A stretch of DNA of 64,000 nt from Tabrizicola soli (lineage in GTDB: Bacteria > Pseudomonadota > Alphaproteobacteria > Rhodobacterales > Rhodobacteraceae): the NCBI RefSeq assembly GCF_015999335.1, contig NZ_JAEACP010000001.1, forward strand, positions 347,275 to 411,274, given 5' to 3'. The position numbers and the translations under genes were made by a program. Positions 15,843 to 25,580 of this stretch are shown piece by piece. How positions within the stretch are numbered: position 1 is the stretch's first letter; each line of letters begins with the position of its first letter. The notes under the pieces were generated by a model. It saw nothing but the letters and a program-made list of their open reading frames with translations. It was not told the origin of the DNA and made no database searches.

Positions 15843-18014
15843 ATGATTTCTGCCCCCTCCGCCCCGCACACATCCCGTCTTGCGGGCCTCTGGGCCTCGC
15901 TCTCCTGCCTGGCTCTGCTGGCGGGCTGCGGTGGTGGCGAGGGGGAGGACCCGCTGGAGGAGTTCTACACGATCAGCGGCAATCCGGGGGGCTCGGGGAT
16001 CTTCGGGGCGTATTTCATGCAGTCGATCACCCAGGAATGGCGCGATGCGGCGGCGAGCTTCCGCGACAACAACCCGCGCTACAAGGTGCAGGACGGGACC
16101 TTCGCCATTGGCGGCAGGACGGTCTTCGCCAATCCGCTGCACTCCTCGCGGATGGACTATGCCCATGCCCTTGGCCTGACCGGCACGGGTGCGGTGATCG
16201 CGGTGGTGGACAATGGTTTCCTCCGCACCCACGAGACCTTTGCCGGAAAGACGGTCACCCATACAGGGGATACAGCGGTCGACGACGGTTCGCAGGTGCC
16301 TTCCCATGGCACGACGGTCGCCTCGATCGCGGCGGGAGAATCTTCGACCATGGTCGGCGTCGCACCGGGGGCGGATCTGGTCTTCAGCTCCTGGGATGTC
16401 CTTGATCTGGCCGCCGCCGCCGACGAGGCCCGCAGGCGGGGGGCGGTGGCGCAGAACAACTCATGGGGATTCGTGGACAGGCCGATCACGCAGGCCAGCC
16501 ATGAGTCCATCTTCGGCATCCCGGCCTATGCCGCCTGGCTGGCGGCCCTGAAGCTTTATGCCGCGGACGGGGTCGTGGTCTTCGCGATCTCGAACGAGGA
16601 GGACGCCGCGACCGCCGGCCTGATGGAGGCGCTGCCCCTGCTCGAGCCCGATCTGGAAACGGCCTGGATCGCGGCGGGCAATGCGGTGCCGGTCTTTGAC
16701 GACGACGGGGTCAGCGCGGTTGCCCTGCGCCTGTCGGCCGGCTGCCTCGAAGCCGCGCGCTGGTGCCTGATGGCGGATGGCAGCTGGTATGCGGCCATGG
16801 CGGGGTCGAACAGCGCCTATGGCTCGGCCACCGGATCGTCCTTCGCGGCGCCGCAGGTTTCTGGCGCGCTGGCGCTTCTGGCCGAGGCCTTCCCGCACCT
16901 TGCCCCGCACCAGTTGCGCGCGCGGCTGCTGGCGTCGGCGGACAACACGTTCACCGGCTTTACCGCGGCGGGAAGCATCGACCTGCTGGAGGGAGACGAG
17001 ACCTTCCTGCACGCCTATTCGACCGAATTCGGCCATGGGTTCCTGGACATAAGGGCGGCGCTGTTGCCGATCGGGACGCTGACCATGACCATGGCCGACG
17101 GCGGTGCGGTCGCGGTGACGGAACTGGGCTTCGCGACCGGCGGGGCGATGGGCGATGCGGTGGTGCGCGGGCTTGCGGGGGTGGACCTTGCCGCCGAGGA
17201 CGCGCTGGGGGGCGGGTTCGACGTGGCGGCGAAGTCCTTTGCCACCGAAGCGGCGGTCGAGCCCCTGGCCGAGACGGTCGCGGCACGTGCGCTTGGCAAG
17301 GATTTCGCCCGCGCGCGGACCGCGCCGATCAGCCCGCTGGCCCGCAGCTTCGAGGCCTTTCCCGGCCGGACGCTGGAGCTGACCGGCCCCGATGGAGGAA
17401 GCGCAGTGGCGCTCATGCTGGGCGGGGGCGAGAGTTACGGCATCGCGCTGTCGCGGCGGGTGGCCGAGGGGACGTTGAACCTGGACCTGGGGCTGAAGCT
17501 TTCGCGTGACGATGGCAGTCTGATGGGTTTTGCCGATGCGACGGGCGGGGGCGCGGCGATGGCTGCGCTGACGGTCAGCCTGTCGCATGACCTTGGTTCC
17601 GGCAGCTTCTTCGCGCTGTCGGGCGAGATGGGCCTGGCCGACCTTACCACGCCGCGGGCGCTGTCCGGCGTCACGACCGCAAGCTTCGACAGCCTGAGCC
17701 TGGATGTCGGCACGCGCAATGTCCTGGCCCGTGGCGACCGGCTGGCGGTCGGCGTCTCGCTGCCCATGGCGGTCACCGCCGGGCAGGCCGAGATGGTGGT
17801 GCCGGTCGCACTGGGTCAGGGCCGGTCCGAGATGCGTAGTCTTGCCTTCGACCTTGCCCCGAGCGAGCGGCAGGTGGACCTCTCCGTCAGCTATCAGGCG
17901 TCGATGGGCGAGAACTCGGAGCTGCTGGTCGAACTGGTCCATGCGCAGAATTACGGCAACCGCGCCGGGATAACGGACAATGCGGCAGTTCTGGGGATGA
18001 GGTGGAGTTTCTGA
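15843..18014 (+). CDS. Subtilase (S8) lipoprotein with probable beta-barrel C-terminus
   Basis: This 723-residue protein has a signal peptide ending in the lipobox LLAG-C (Cys29). A subtilisin domain spans about residues 85-425 with all catalytic elements: Asp123 in VVDNGF, His155 in SHGTTVA, the oxyanion Asn in NNSWG and Ser333 in GSSFAAP. The last 280 residues are rich in alternating polar/hydrophobic stretches and end in RWSF, the terminal aromatic signature of outer-membrane barrels. The layout resembles the surface lipoprotein autotransporter proteases SphB1 and NalP. The start at MISAPSA is chosen because the signal peptide begins there. It is convergent with sufS, four bases apart. Confidence 0.8.
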   Translation: MISAPSAPHTSRLAGLWASLSCLALLAGCGGGEGEDPLEEFYTISGNPGGSGIFGAYFMQSITQEWRDAAASFRDNNPRYKVQDGTFAIGGRTVFANPLHSSRMDYAHALGLTGTGAVIAVVDNGFLRTHETFAGKTVTHTGDTAVDDGSQVPSHGTTVASIAAGESSTMVGVAPGADLVFSSWDVLDLAAAADEARRRGAVAQNNSWGFVDRPITQASHESIFGIPAYAAWLAALKLYAADGVVVFAISNEEDAATAGLMEALPLLEPDLETAWIAAGNAVPVFDDDGVSAVALRLSAGCLEAARWCLMADGSWYAAMAGSNSAYGSATGSSFAAPQVSGALALLAEAFPHLAPHQLRARLLASADNTFTGFTAAGSIDLLEGDETFLHAYSTEFGHGFLDIRAALLPIGTLTMTMADGGAVAVTELGFATGGAMGDAVVRGLAGVDLAAEDALGGGFDVAAKSFATEAAVEPLAETVAARALGKDFARARTAPISPLARSFEAFPGRTLELTGPDGGSAVALMLGGGESYGIALSRRVAEGTLNLDLGLKLSRDDGSLMGFADATGGGAAMAALTVSLSHDLGSGSFFALSGEMGLADLTTPRALSGVTTASFDSLSLDVGTRNVLARGDRLAVGVSLPMAVTAGQAEMVVPVALGQGRSEMRSLAFDLAPSERQVDLSVSYQASMGENSELLVELVHAQNYGNRAGITDNAAVLGMRWSF

Positions 18015-18018
18015 CGCC

Positions 18019-19239
18019 TCAGGCAAAAAGCTCGTGCGCAAGCTCCAGTGCCGAGACCAGGACGTCGACCTCCTCGACCGTGTTGTAAAGCCCGAAGGAG
18101 GCCCGGCACGAGGCGGTGATGCCGAGATGCGTCATGAGCGGCATGGCGCAATGGGTGCCGGCGCGGACGGCGATGCCGCGCTTGTCCAGGATGGTGGAGA
18201 TGTCGTGGGCATGGGCCGCGCCCTGCATGGTGAAGGAGAAGATCGCCCCCTTCCCCGCCGAATTCCCCTGCACGTTCAGCCAGTTGAGGCCCTGAAGCCG
18301 GTCACGCGCATAGTCGCGAAGGCTGCGCTCATGCGCGGCGATATTGGCCATGCCGAGGCCCATGAGGTAATCCAGCGCCACGCCAAGGCCGATCTGCTGC
18401 ACGATGCCGGGGGTCCCGGCCTCGAACTTCATCGGCGGGTCGTTCCAGGTGACGGTGTCGCGGGTCACCTCGCGGATCATGTCCCCGCCGCCAAGGAAGG
18501 GGCGCATCTCGGCCTGGCGCTCGCGCGAGATCCAGATCGCACCCGAGCCGGAGGGGCCGTAAAGCTTGTGCCCGGTGATGGCGTAGAAATCGCAGCCGAT
18601 GGCCTGCACGTCGACCGGCATGTGCACCGAGGACTGGCTGCCGTCGACGAGGACGGGCACCCCCTTCTCACGCGCACCCCGGCAGATCGCGGCGACATCG
18701 ACCACGGTGCCAAGGACGTTCGACATCTGGGTCACGGCGACCAGCTTCGTCCGGGGGCCGATGGCGTCGATCACCGCCTGCGGATCGAGGTCGCCATTGC
18801 CGTCCACCTCGACCCATTTCAGGACCACGCCCTGCCGCTCGCGCAGGAAGTGCCAGGGGACGATGTTGGCGTGATGCTCCATCACCGACAGCACAATCTC
18901 GTCACCCGGCTGCAGGCGCGGGGCGGCCCAGGCGTAGGAGACGAGGTTGATCCCCTCGGTCGTGCCGGTGGTGAAGACGATCTCCTCCTCGGACGCTGCA
19001 TTCAGGAAGCGGGCGATGGTGCCGCGGGTGGATTCGTACTTCTCGGTCGCGAGGTTCGACAGGTAGTGCAGGCCGCGATGGACGTTGGCGTATTCCTCGG
19101 CATAGCCCCGCGTCACCGCGTCGATCACCACTTGCGGCTTCTGCGCGCTGGCGCCGTTGTCCAGATAGACCAGCGGCTTGCCGTTCACCTGGCGCGACAG
19201 GATCGGGAAATCGGCGCGGATCTTGGCGAGATCATACAT
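18019..19239 (-). CDS. sufS: Cysteine desulfurase SufS
   Basis: This 406-residue class II desulfurase (group II, SufS type) removes sulfur from cysteine for Fe-S assembly. Visible features are YLDNGASAQKP at the N-terminus, the PLP lysine in ITGHKLYGPSG near residue 224, and the short active-site loop with RAGTHCAMPL near residue 360, which lacks the longer loop of NifS/IscS. Its start overlaps the preceding YIP1-type gene by eight bases. It is the last suf gene here; no sufE, sufU or A-type scaffold follows. Confidence 0.93.
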   Translation of the reverse strand: MYDLAKIRADFPILSRQVNGKPLVYLDNGASAQKPQVVIDAVTRGYAEEYANVHRGLHYLSNLATEKYESTRGTIARFLNAASEEEIVFTTGTTEGINLVSYAWAAPRLQPGDEIVLSVMEHHANIVPWHFLRERQGVVLKWVEVDGNGDLDPQAVIDAIGPRTKLVAVTQMSNVLGTVVDVAAICRGAREKGVPVLVDGSQSSVHMPVDVQAIGCDFYAITGHKLYGPSGSGAIWISRERQAEMRPFLGGGDMIREVTRDTVTWNDPPMKFEAGTPGIVQQIGLGVALDYLMGLGMANIAAHERSLRDYARDRLQGLNWLNVQGNSAGKGAIFSFTMQGAAHAHDISTILDKRGIAVRAGTHCAMPLMTHLGITASCRASFGLYNTVEEVDVLVSALELAHELFA

Positions 19240-19828
19240 TGGACAGGGCCTCCGGCCCGAGGATGAGGCCCATGAGCAACGCTGCCAGCAGGGCCGCGGC
19301 GAAGGCCGTGGCGATCATTCCGGCAAAGACCGCTCCGAGCGATTTGAAGCCGTGCAGTTCGGCGATGAAATTGACCGAGAGCCAGAGGAAAAGGCCGAAG
19401 CCCACAAGGCCGATCAGCCCGGCGAAGGGCGGGATCAGCACGAAGGCCACCAGTTGCAGGACTTGCACGCCCAGCATCAAGAGTTGCAGCCAGACCACGA
19501 CCAGCAGCGAATCCGGAAGGCTTCCGCTGCCGCCGAAGGCGCGGCCGACGCGATAGGTCAGGACGGCGGTCAGGATCAGGATCAGCCATTGCACGACCGC
19601 GGTGCGGACCGGGCTGGAGGCAAGGAAACCCGCCATCGGCTCGTCTCCCGGCGGGGCGAGGGCGAAGCTCGCCTGCAGCATCAGCGTCGAAAGGACCGCC
19701 ATCAGCAGAAGCCCGGCCGACCGCGCCGAGAGCGGCACGCCCTCGGCCAGAAGCGCGCGGGTGGCGGCGCGGGGATTGCGCAGGGACAGGCGCGCAAGGT
19801 CGCGGATGCGGGCGGGCAATCCGGTCAT
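19232..19828 (-). CDS. YIP1-family membrane protein (second copy)
   Basis: This 198-residue protein has about five membrane segments and a short basic N-terminus (LPARIRDLARLSLRNPRAATR). The length and hydrophobic pattern, including LLVVVWLQLLMLGVQVLQLV, match the YIP1 domain family (PF04893), whose bacterial role is unknown. It overlaps both neighbours by a few bases, so it is translated as part of the suf transcript. It is weakly similar in layout to the preceding gene and may be a diverged duplicate. Confidence 0.65.
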   Translation of the reverse strand: MTGLPARIRDLARLSLRNPRAATRALLAEGVPLSARSAGLLLMAVLSTLMLQASFALAPPGDEPMAGFLASSPVRTAVVQWLILILTAVLTYRVGRAFGGSGSLPDSLLVVVWLQLLMLGVQVLQLVAFVLIPPFAGLIGLVGFGLFLWLSVNFIAELHGFKSLGAVFAGMIATAFAAALLAALLMGLILGPEALSNV

Positions 19829-20313
19829 GCCGCACCCCCGACCTCGGCCTCGTGCAGCATGGTGAGCCAGAGCCAGAGGAACCCCAGGCCCACCAGCGCC
19901 CGCACTGAGGTGAGAGCGGTACCGGGGCCGATCATGCCGGCCACCAATCCTTGAAGGAGCATCAGCGGGCTGACGGTCGCCAGCGCCCAGAACAGCGCGA
20001 TCCGCGCAGCAAACCAGTTGCCCTGCCCGCCTAGCGCCCGCGCGACCAGATGGCTGAGGGCCGCCAGCCCATACCAGAGCGGGATCGTCGCCAGCACGGC
20101 CAGTCCAAAGGCCAGGATGCGGGGGGCGGCCGAGGGCTCTCCCGCAAGGAAGGCGTCACGCGCGGCGACGGGCCACAGGCCGACGAAGGCCAGGATCAGG
20201 AAGACGAGGAGCAGCGTGAAGGCAAAAGCCTCGGAGCGGCCGCGCGCCAGATGGCGGCGCAGCGCCGCACGCGGCGCGCGCCAGGTCGCGACCAGTTCCG
20301 TCGAGACGGTCAT
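19825..20313 (-). CDS. YIP1-family membrane protein (first copy)
   Basis: This 162-residue protein has four to five membrane segments after a basic cytoplasmic N-terminus (WRAPRAALRRHLARGRSE). It overlaps the sufD stop and the start of the second YIP1-type gene by four bases each. Its presence between sufD and sufS suggests a membrane partner or bystander of the SUF machinery; no catalytic residue is apparent. The start MTVSTEL is chosen because it matches the coupling geometry. Confidence 0.6.
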   Translation of the reverse strand: MTVSTELVATWRAPRAALRRHLARGRSEAFAFTLLLVFLILAFVGLWPVAARDAFLAGEPSAAPRILAFGLAVLATIPLWYGLAALSHLVARALGGQGNWFAARIALFWALATVSPLMLLQGLVAGMIGPGTALTSVRALVGLGFLWLWLTMLHEAEVGGAA

Positions 20314-21610
20314 CGCCCCGCCTTCGCCGCGTGGCGCGCGAGCCATGCCTCCAGCCGGCCGCGGATGTCCTCGGCGATGGTCTCGTCGGCGATCTCCTGG
20401 ATCGATTCGGCGAGGAAGGCCAGGACCAGCAGCGCCTGCGCCACGGTGCGCGGCACGCCCCGCGATTGCAGGTAGAAAAGCGCCGTCTCGTCGATCGCAC
20501 CCGAGGTCGAGCCATGGCTGCATTTCACGTCGTCGGCGTAGATCTCCAGCTCGGGCTTGGCGAGGAACTGGCTGTCCTCGTCCAGAAGCAGGCTCTGGCT
20601 GATCTGGTAGCCGTCGGTCTTCTGCGCGCCGGGCTTCACCAGGATCTTGCCCTGGAAGACGCCCGTCGCGCCGTTCATCAGCACCTTCTTGAACACCTGC
20701 CGGCTTTCGCAGGCTTCGGCGGCATGGGTGACGAAGACGGTGTCGTCGTGGTGGAAATCGCCGTCCCCGACCGCCGCCCCGGCGACATGGGCGCGAGCCT
20801 CGTCGCCGGTCAGCTCCAGCACCGCCTCGTTCCGGGTCATCCGGCCGTTGGCGGTCAGGGTGAAGGAGCGGAATTCGGACCTCGCACCCAGGCGGGCGAA
20901 GATGTGGGTGGCGGCGCGGCGCTCGTGGTCGCGGCCCTGGACGCGGATATGGTGGAACTCGGCCCCGTCGGCAACCTCGACCTCCAGCACCTTGGTCAGG
21001 CGCGCAGCCCCCGGACCGCTTTCCAGAAGCGTCAGCGCGGCCCCGGCCTCGACCTTCACGCAATGATGCAGGATCGCGTCAGAAGTATTTGATTCATGGA
21101 CATAATGCAGCGCCACAGGGCGCGTGGCGCGGCCCGTCACCCGGATCAGGACGCCATCGGTCGCCTCGGCCGTGGCAAGCGCCGCCAGCGGGCGCTGCAC
21201 CGGGGTCTGGCCCCGCGCCTCGAGCACGCCATAGACGCCTTGCGCCCAGTGGATGTCCTTGCCTCCGGCCTCGGCCAGCCGCTCGATCTCGACCCCGGCG
21301 AGGGCCGGGTCATCGGATTGCGCCGGGTCGAACAGGCCATCGACGAAGACGAGATTCAGCCGGTCGATCCCGTCGAAGATCGGCGTCTCGTCACCTGCCG
21401 CGAAGGGCGCGGCAGCGGAGACTTCGGGCGAGATCAGGCCCGCCGGATCGGTATAGCGCCAGTATTCGTCGCGCCGCGCGGGCAGGCCCATGGCCGCAAG
21501 CCGGGCCAGCGCCTCGGCCCGCGCCCCGGCCAGCCAGCCCTTGCCCGCATGCTCCGGCATGACCGCCAGCCGCGCCGCGAGCGCGTCTTCCTTGACCTTC
21601 GGCAGTGCCA

Positions 21611-21611
<1 letters not shown>
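20310..21611 (-). CDS. sufD: Fe-S assembly protein SufD
   Basis: This 433-residue SufD forms the SufB-SufC2-SufD scaffold. The C-terminal half has the family's right-handed beta-helix with the segment YADDVKCSHGSTSGAIDETALFYLQSRG, which includes the conserved cysteine and histidine (CSHG), and ends with the SufC-contacting helices (AQALLVLAFLAESIQEI). The N-terminal half is less conserved, as is normal. The start overlaps the sufC stop by one base. Confidence 0.92.
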
Positions 21612-22366
<755 letters not shown>

Positions 22367-22389
22367 TTTTCTTTTCCTGTATTCCGGCG

Positions 22390-24051
22390 TCAGCGCGGGT
22401 CCTGGAACCAGCCGATGACCTGGGTGAGCATTTCGGGCGGGATCGGTCCCGGCGTGACGGTGAAGCGCGCCATGCGGCCGACCACCTCATCCTTGCGGGC
22501 CAGTTTCTCGACCGCGTGATAGTATTTTCGGTCCACGTAATCGTCAAAAAGCACCGTGGTCGGCCGCCGCGCGCGCAGGCGCACCGCCGCCAGGCAGGCA
22601 GCACGGAACCGGCCGTCGATCAGCACGAGGTCGGGCTCGCCCAGATCGGGGCGGTCCCAGACCGAAAGCGCGTAGCGCGGAAAGCGGGCGTGCTGCGTGG
22701 CGGTGCGGGGATAACCCCACTCCTTGGTCGGGCCGATGTCGACATGGTGGACGCGGGCCCTGTCCGATATTCCGGCCAGCGCCTCGGCCAGCCTTCCGGC
22801 CCAGTCGGGATCGCTTTCCACGCTGACGACCTGCGCCCCGCCCCGCGCGGCCAGCATGGTGGACCCGCCGCTGCCATATTCAAGCACGTTGCGCGCCCCG
22901 GCATAGGCCTTGGTCACGAAGGCGGCCTCGAGGTCCGGGAAGGTCAACTCGAACGCAGGCGCAGCCACCTCGGCACTCGCGGGTTCCGCCTGCGCCGGCA
23001 TTTCGGCGCTCTCCCTCGGCAGCGCCGCCAGCAGCTTCTGAACCAGGCCGTCCGAGGTCGCCTTCGCCCGGGCCACGGCGGGACGAGCAAGCAGACGCTC
23101 GATCTCGAGGGTCACCGCGTCCTGCCAATACAGGATCGAGCGGTCCTCCTCCTCATTGCGATCATGCTCGCGGAAGAATACGCCATTGTGCCGGTCATTC
23201 GCCGGGCCAACCGCGTCAGCCTTGTAGCCGCGCCCGCGCTGCTTCTTCAGGGCAAAGAACTCGGGGGTGCGCACGACGTAATGGTTGATCTGCGCCAGGG
23301 CCCAGCCGGCTTCCCTGGGCGTCACGGCGTTTGTCCGGCCAAGGGGGGCGCCCCGGCTCCAAAGCAGTTGCCGGCGCCCCGTGCTGCCCGGCTTTCCCGA
23401 GCCGGTCAGCACCGCCGCCAGATCCAGCCCCACCTCGGCGTTGACGAGAGGACGGTGAATTCCAACGCTGGCGAAACCCGCAATCGAGGCTGTCTTCCGA
23501 AACAGCGACTTCACCTCGAGATTGCCTTTGAACGGCAGGCCGGATGCCCGTTCGAAGGCAGGGCTCAGGAACCGACCGGGAAAGGTCGCATGCCCGTTGC
23601 TGCCGAAGATGCGCCAGTTGATCAGAAAGCACTGGGCCGCGCCCATGGCCTCGATCAACGCGTCAAGATTGCGGTCCCCGACGTGGACATTCAGGAATTC
23701 GTCCGCATCCAGCCACATGTACCAGTCACCATCGCGGTATCCGATCTCATGCGTAAAAGCGGCCGATGCGACAGTCTGAGGCGATTGTCCCGCTTCGACG
23801 GAAGTCCGCAGATGCCGGATCTCGTCCGCCTCGGCCAGTGCAGCCAGCAATTCCTCCATACCGTCATTGGACGGATTGGAGCAGATCACGATCTCGTCGA
23901 AACCGATGGCCTTGTGATAGGCTACCCATTCCAGAAGGAACGGCGCCTCGTTCTTCATCGCCGAGAACAGCACCTTCCTTGTCGCGGCAACCGGATGGCC
24001 GACGACCTCGGCCAACCCCGCAAGGGCCGCAGAGTTTGCCGGCGCGTCCAT
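22390..24051 (-). CDS. GT2-like glycosyltransferase fused to a methyltransferase-like domain
   Basis: This 553-residue protein joins two parts. Residues about 25-320 resemble the GT2-type family PF13704 (VLFSAMKNEAPFLLEWVAYHKAIG, and the DAD motif in WLDADEF near residue 116). A Pro/Ala linker follows near residue 350, then a Rossmann-like segment (about 370-550) with NVLEYGSGGST, resembling a class I SAM-binding domain. The substrate is unknown. It sits inside the suf operon between sufB and sufC; the ATG overlaps the sufB stop by one base (a GTG four bases back is an alternative). Its codon use is less G/C-rich than that of suf genes, which suggests a later insertion. Confidence 0.75.
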   Translation of the reverse strand: MDAPANSAALAGLAEVVGHPVAATRKVLFSAMKNEAPFLLEWVAYHKAIGFDEIVICSNPSNDGMEELLAALAEADEIRHLRTSVEAGQSPQTVASAAFTHEIGYRDGDWYMWLDADEFLNVHVGDRNLDALIEAMGAAQCFLINWRIFGSNGHATFPGRFLSPAFERASGLPFKGNLEVKSLFRKTASIAGFASVGIHRPLVNAEVGLDLAAVLTGSGKPGSTGRRQLLWSRGAPLGRTNAVTPREAGWALAQINHYVVRTPEFFALKKQRGRGYKADAVGPANDRHNGVFFREHDRNEEEDRSILYWQDAVTLEIERLLARPAVARAKATSDGLVQKLLAALPRESAEMPAQAEPASAEVAAPAFELTFPDLEAAFVTKAYAGARNVLEYGSGGSTMLAARGGAQVVSVESDPDWAGRLAEALAGISDRARVHHVDIGPTKEWGYPRTATQHARFPRYALSVWDRPDLGEPDLVLIDGRFRAACLAAVRLRARRPTTVLFDDYVDRKYYHAVEKLARKDEVVGRMARFTVTPGPIPPEMLTQVIGWFQDPR

Positions 24052-25568
24052 CACCCGACCGAGCCTTCCAGGCTGATCGCGACCAGGCTTTGCGCTTCCA
24101 TGGCGAATTCCATCGGCAGGGCCTGCAGCACCTCCTTGCAGAAGCCATTCACCACCAGAGCGACGGCCTCCTCCTCATCCATGCCACGGCTGCGACAGTA
24201 GAAGAGCTGGTCGTCGTCCACCTTGGAGGTGGTCGCTTCGTGTTCGACCCGTGAGGAATTGTTGCGCACTTCGATATAGGGCACGGTATGCGCCCCGCAT
24301 TTGTCGCCAATCAGAAGACTGTCGCACTGGGTATAGTTGCGGCTGTCCTTGGCTTTCGGATGCATCGACACGAGGCCCCGATAGGTGTTCTGCGCCCGGC
24401 CGGCGCTGATCCCCTTCGACACGATCCGCGATTTCGTCCGCTTGCCGAGGTGGACCATCTTGGTCCCGGTATCGGCCTGCTGGGCGTTGTTGGCGATGGC
24501 GATCGAGTAGAACTCGCCCTGCGCGTCGTCGCCGCGCAGGATGCAGGAAGGATATTTCCAGGTGATCGCCGAGCCCGTTTCGACCTGCGTCCACATCACC
24601 TTGGCCCGGTCGCCCCGGCAATCCGCGCGCTTGGTGACGAAGTTGTAGATCCCGCCGACCCCGTTCTCGTCGCCCGGATACCAGTTCTGCACCGTGGAAT
24701 ATTTCACCTCGGCGTCCTTCAGGATCACGATCTCGACCACAGCGGCGTGCAACTGGTGGATGTCGCGCTTGGGCGCGGTGCAGCCTTCCAGGTAGCTGAC
24801 GTAAGAACCTTCGTCGGCGATGATCAGCGTACGCTCGAACTGGCCGGTGTTCTCGGCGTTGATGCGGAAATAGGTCGACAACTCCATCGGGCAGCGGGTG
24901 CCCTTGGGGATGTAGACGAAGGAGCCGTCCGAGAACACCGCCGAGTTCAACGTGGCGAAGAAGTTGTCCGACTGCGGGACGACGCTGCCCAGATACTGCT
25001 TGACCAGATCGGGATAGTCGCGGATCGCCTCCGAGATCGGGCAGAAGATCACCCCGGCCTTGGCAAGTTCCGCCTTGAAGGTGGTCCCCACGGAAACCGA
25101 ATCGAAGACCGCGTCCACCGCCACCTTGCGCGGCTCCGCCTCACCTTCGACTCCGGCCAGAAGCATCTGTTCCTTCAGCGGAATCCCGAGTTTCGCATAG
25201 GTGGCCAGAAGCTTCGGATCGACCTCGTCCAGGCTCTTCGGCTTCGAGGCCATGCTCTTCGGCTTGGCGTAGTAATACTGGTCCTGATAGTCGATCTCGG
25301 GATAGTTCAGCATCGCCCAGCGGGGCTCTTCCATCTGCACCCAGCGCCGATAGGCGGCGAGACGCCAGTCCAGCATCCATTCCGGCTCGCCGTTCTTCTG
25401 GCTGATCAGGCGGACGATGTCCTCGCTGATGCCTTTCGGCGCATATTCGGTCTCGATCTCGGTTTCCCAGCCGTACTTGTACTTGCCGGCCATCGCCTGC
25501 ACGGTCTCGATCGTCTCGCGGTCGACGCCCTCGCGGATATCCTGGCTCGTCTCGAGAATGGCGGTCAT
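24051..25568 (-). CDS. sufB: Fe-S assembly scaffold SufB
   Basis: This 505-residue SufB is the main scaffold subunit on which clusters form. It contains the family hallmarks [34 protein letters not shown] core, EGCTAP, and the C-terminal [13 protein letters not shown]...EHEATTSK segment with the conserved cysteine and glutamate, then [19 protein letters not shown]. Length is normal for alphaproteobacteria. It is 12 bases downstream of the first desulfurase gene. Confidence 0.96.
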   Translation of the reverse strand: MTAILETSQDIREGVDRETIETVQAMAGKYKYGWETEIETEYAPKGISEDIVRLISQKNGEPEWMLDWRLAAYRRWVQMEEPRWAMLNYPEIDYQDQYYYAKPKSMASKPKSLDEVDPKLLATYAKLGIPLKEQMLLAGVEGEAEPRKVAVDAVFDSVSVGTTFKAELAKAGVIFCPISEAIRDYPDLVKQYLGSVVPQSDNFFATLNSAVFSDGSFVYIPKGTRCPMELSTYFRINAENTGQFERTLIIADEGSYVSYLEGCTAPKRDIHQLHAAVVEIVILKDAEVKYSTVQNWYPGDENGVGGIYNFVTKRADCRGDRAKVMWTQVETGSAITWKYPSCILRGDDAQGEFYSIAIANNAQQADTGTKMVHLGKRTKSRIVSKGISAGRAQNTYRGLVSMHPKAKDSRNYTQCDSLLIGDKCGAHTVPYIEVRNNSSRVEHEATTSKVDDDQLFYCRSRGMDEEEAVALVVNGFCKEVLQALPMEFAMEAQSLVAISLEGSVG

Positions 25569-25580
25569 CGGCGTTTCCTT

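Noticed and set aside
16461..18041. Minus-strand open frame antisense to the subtilase
   Set aside because: It has no family motifs, and the plus strand carries an intact catalytic triad and signal peptide.
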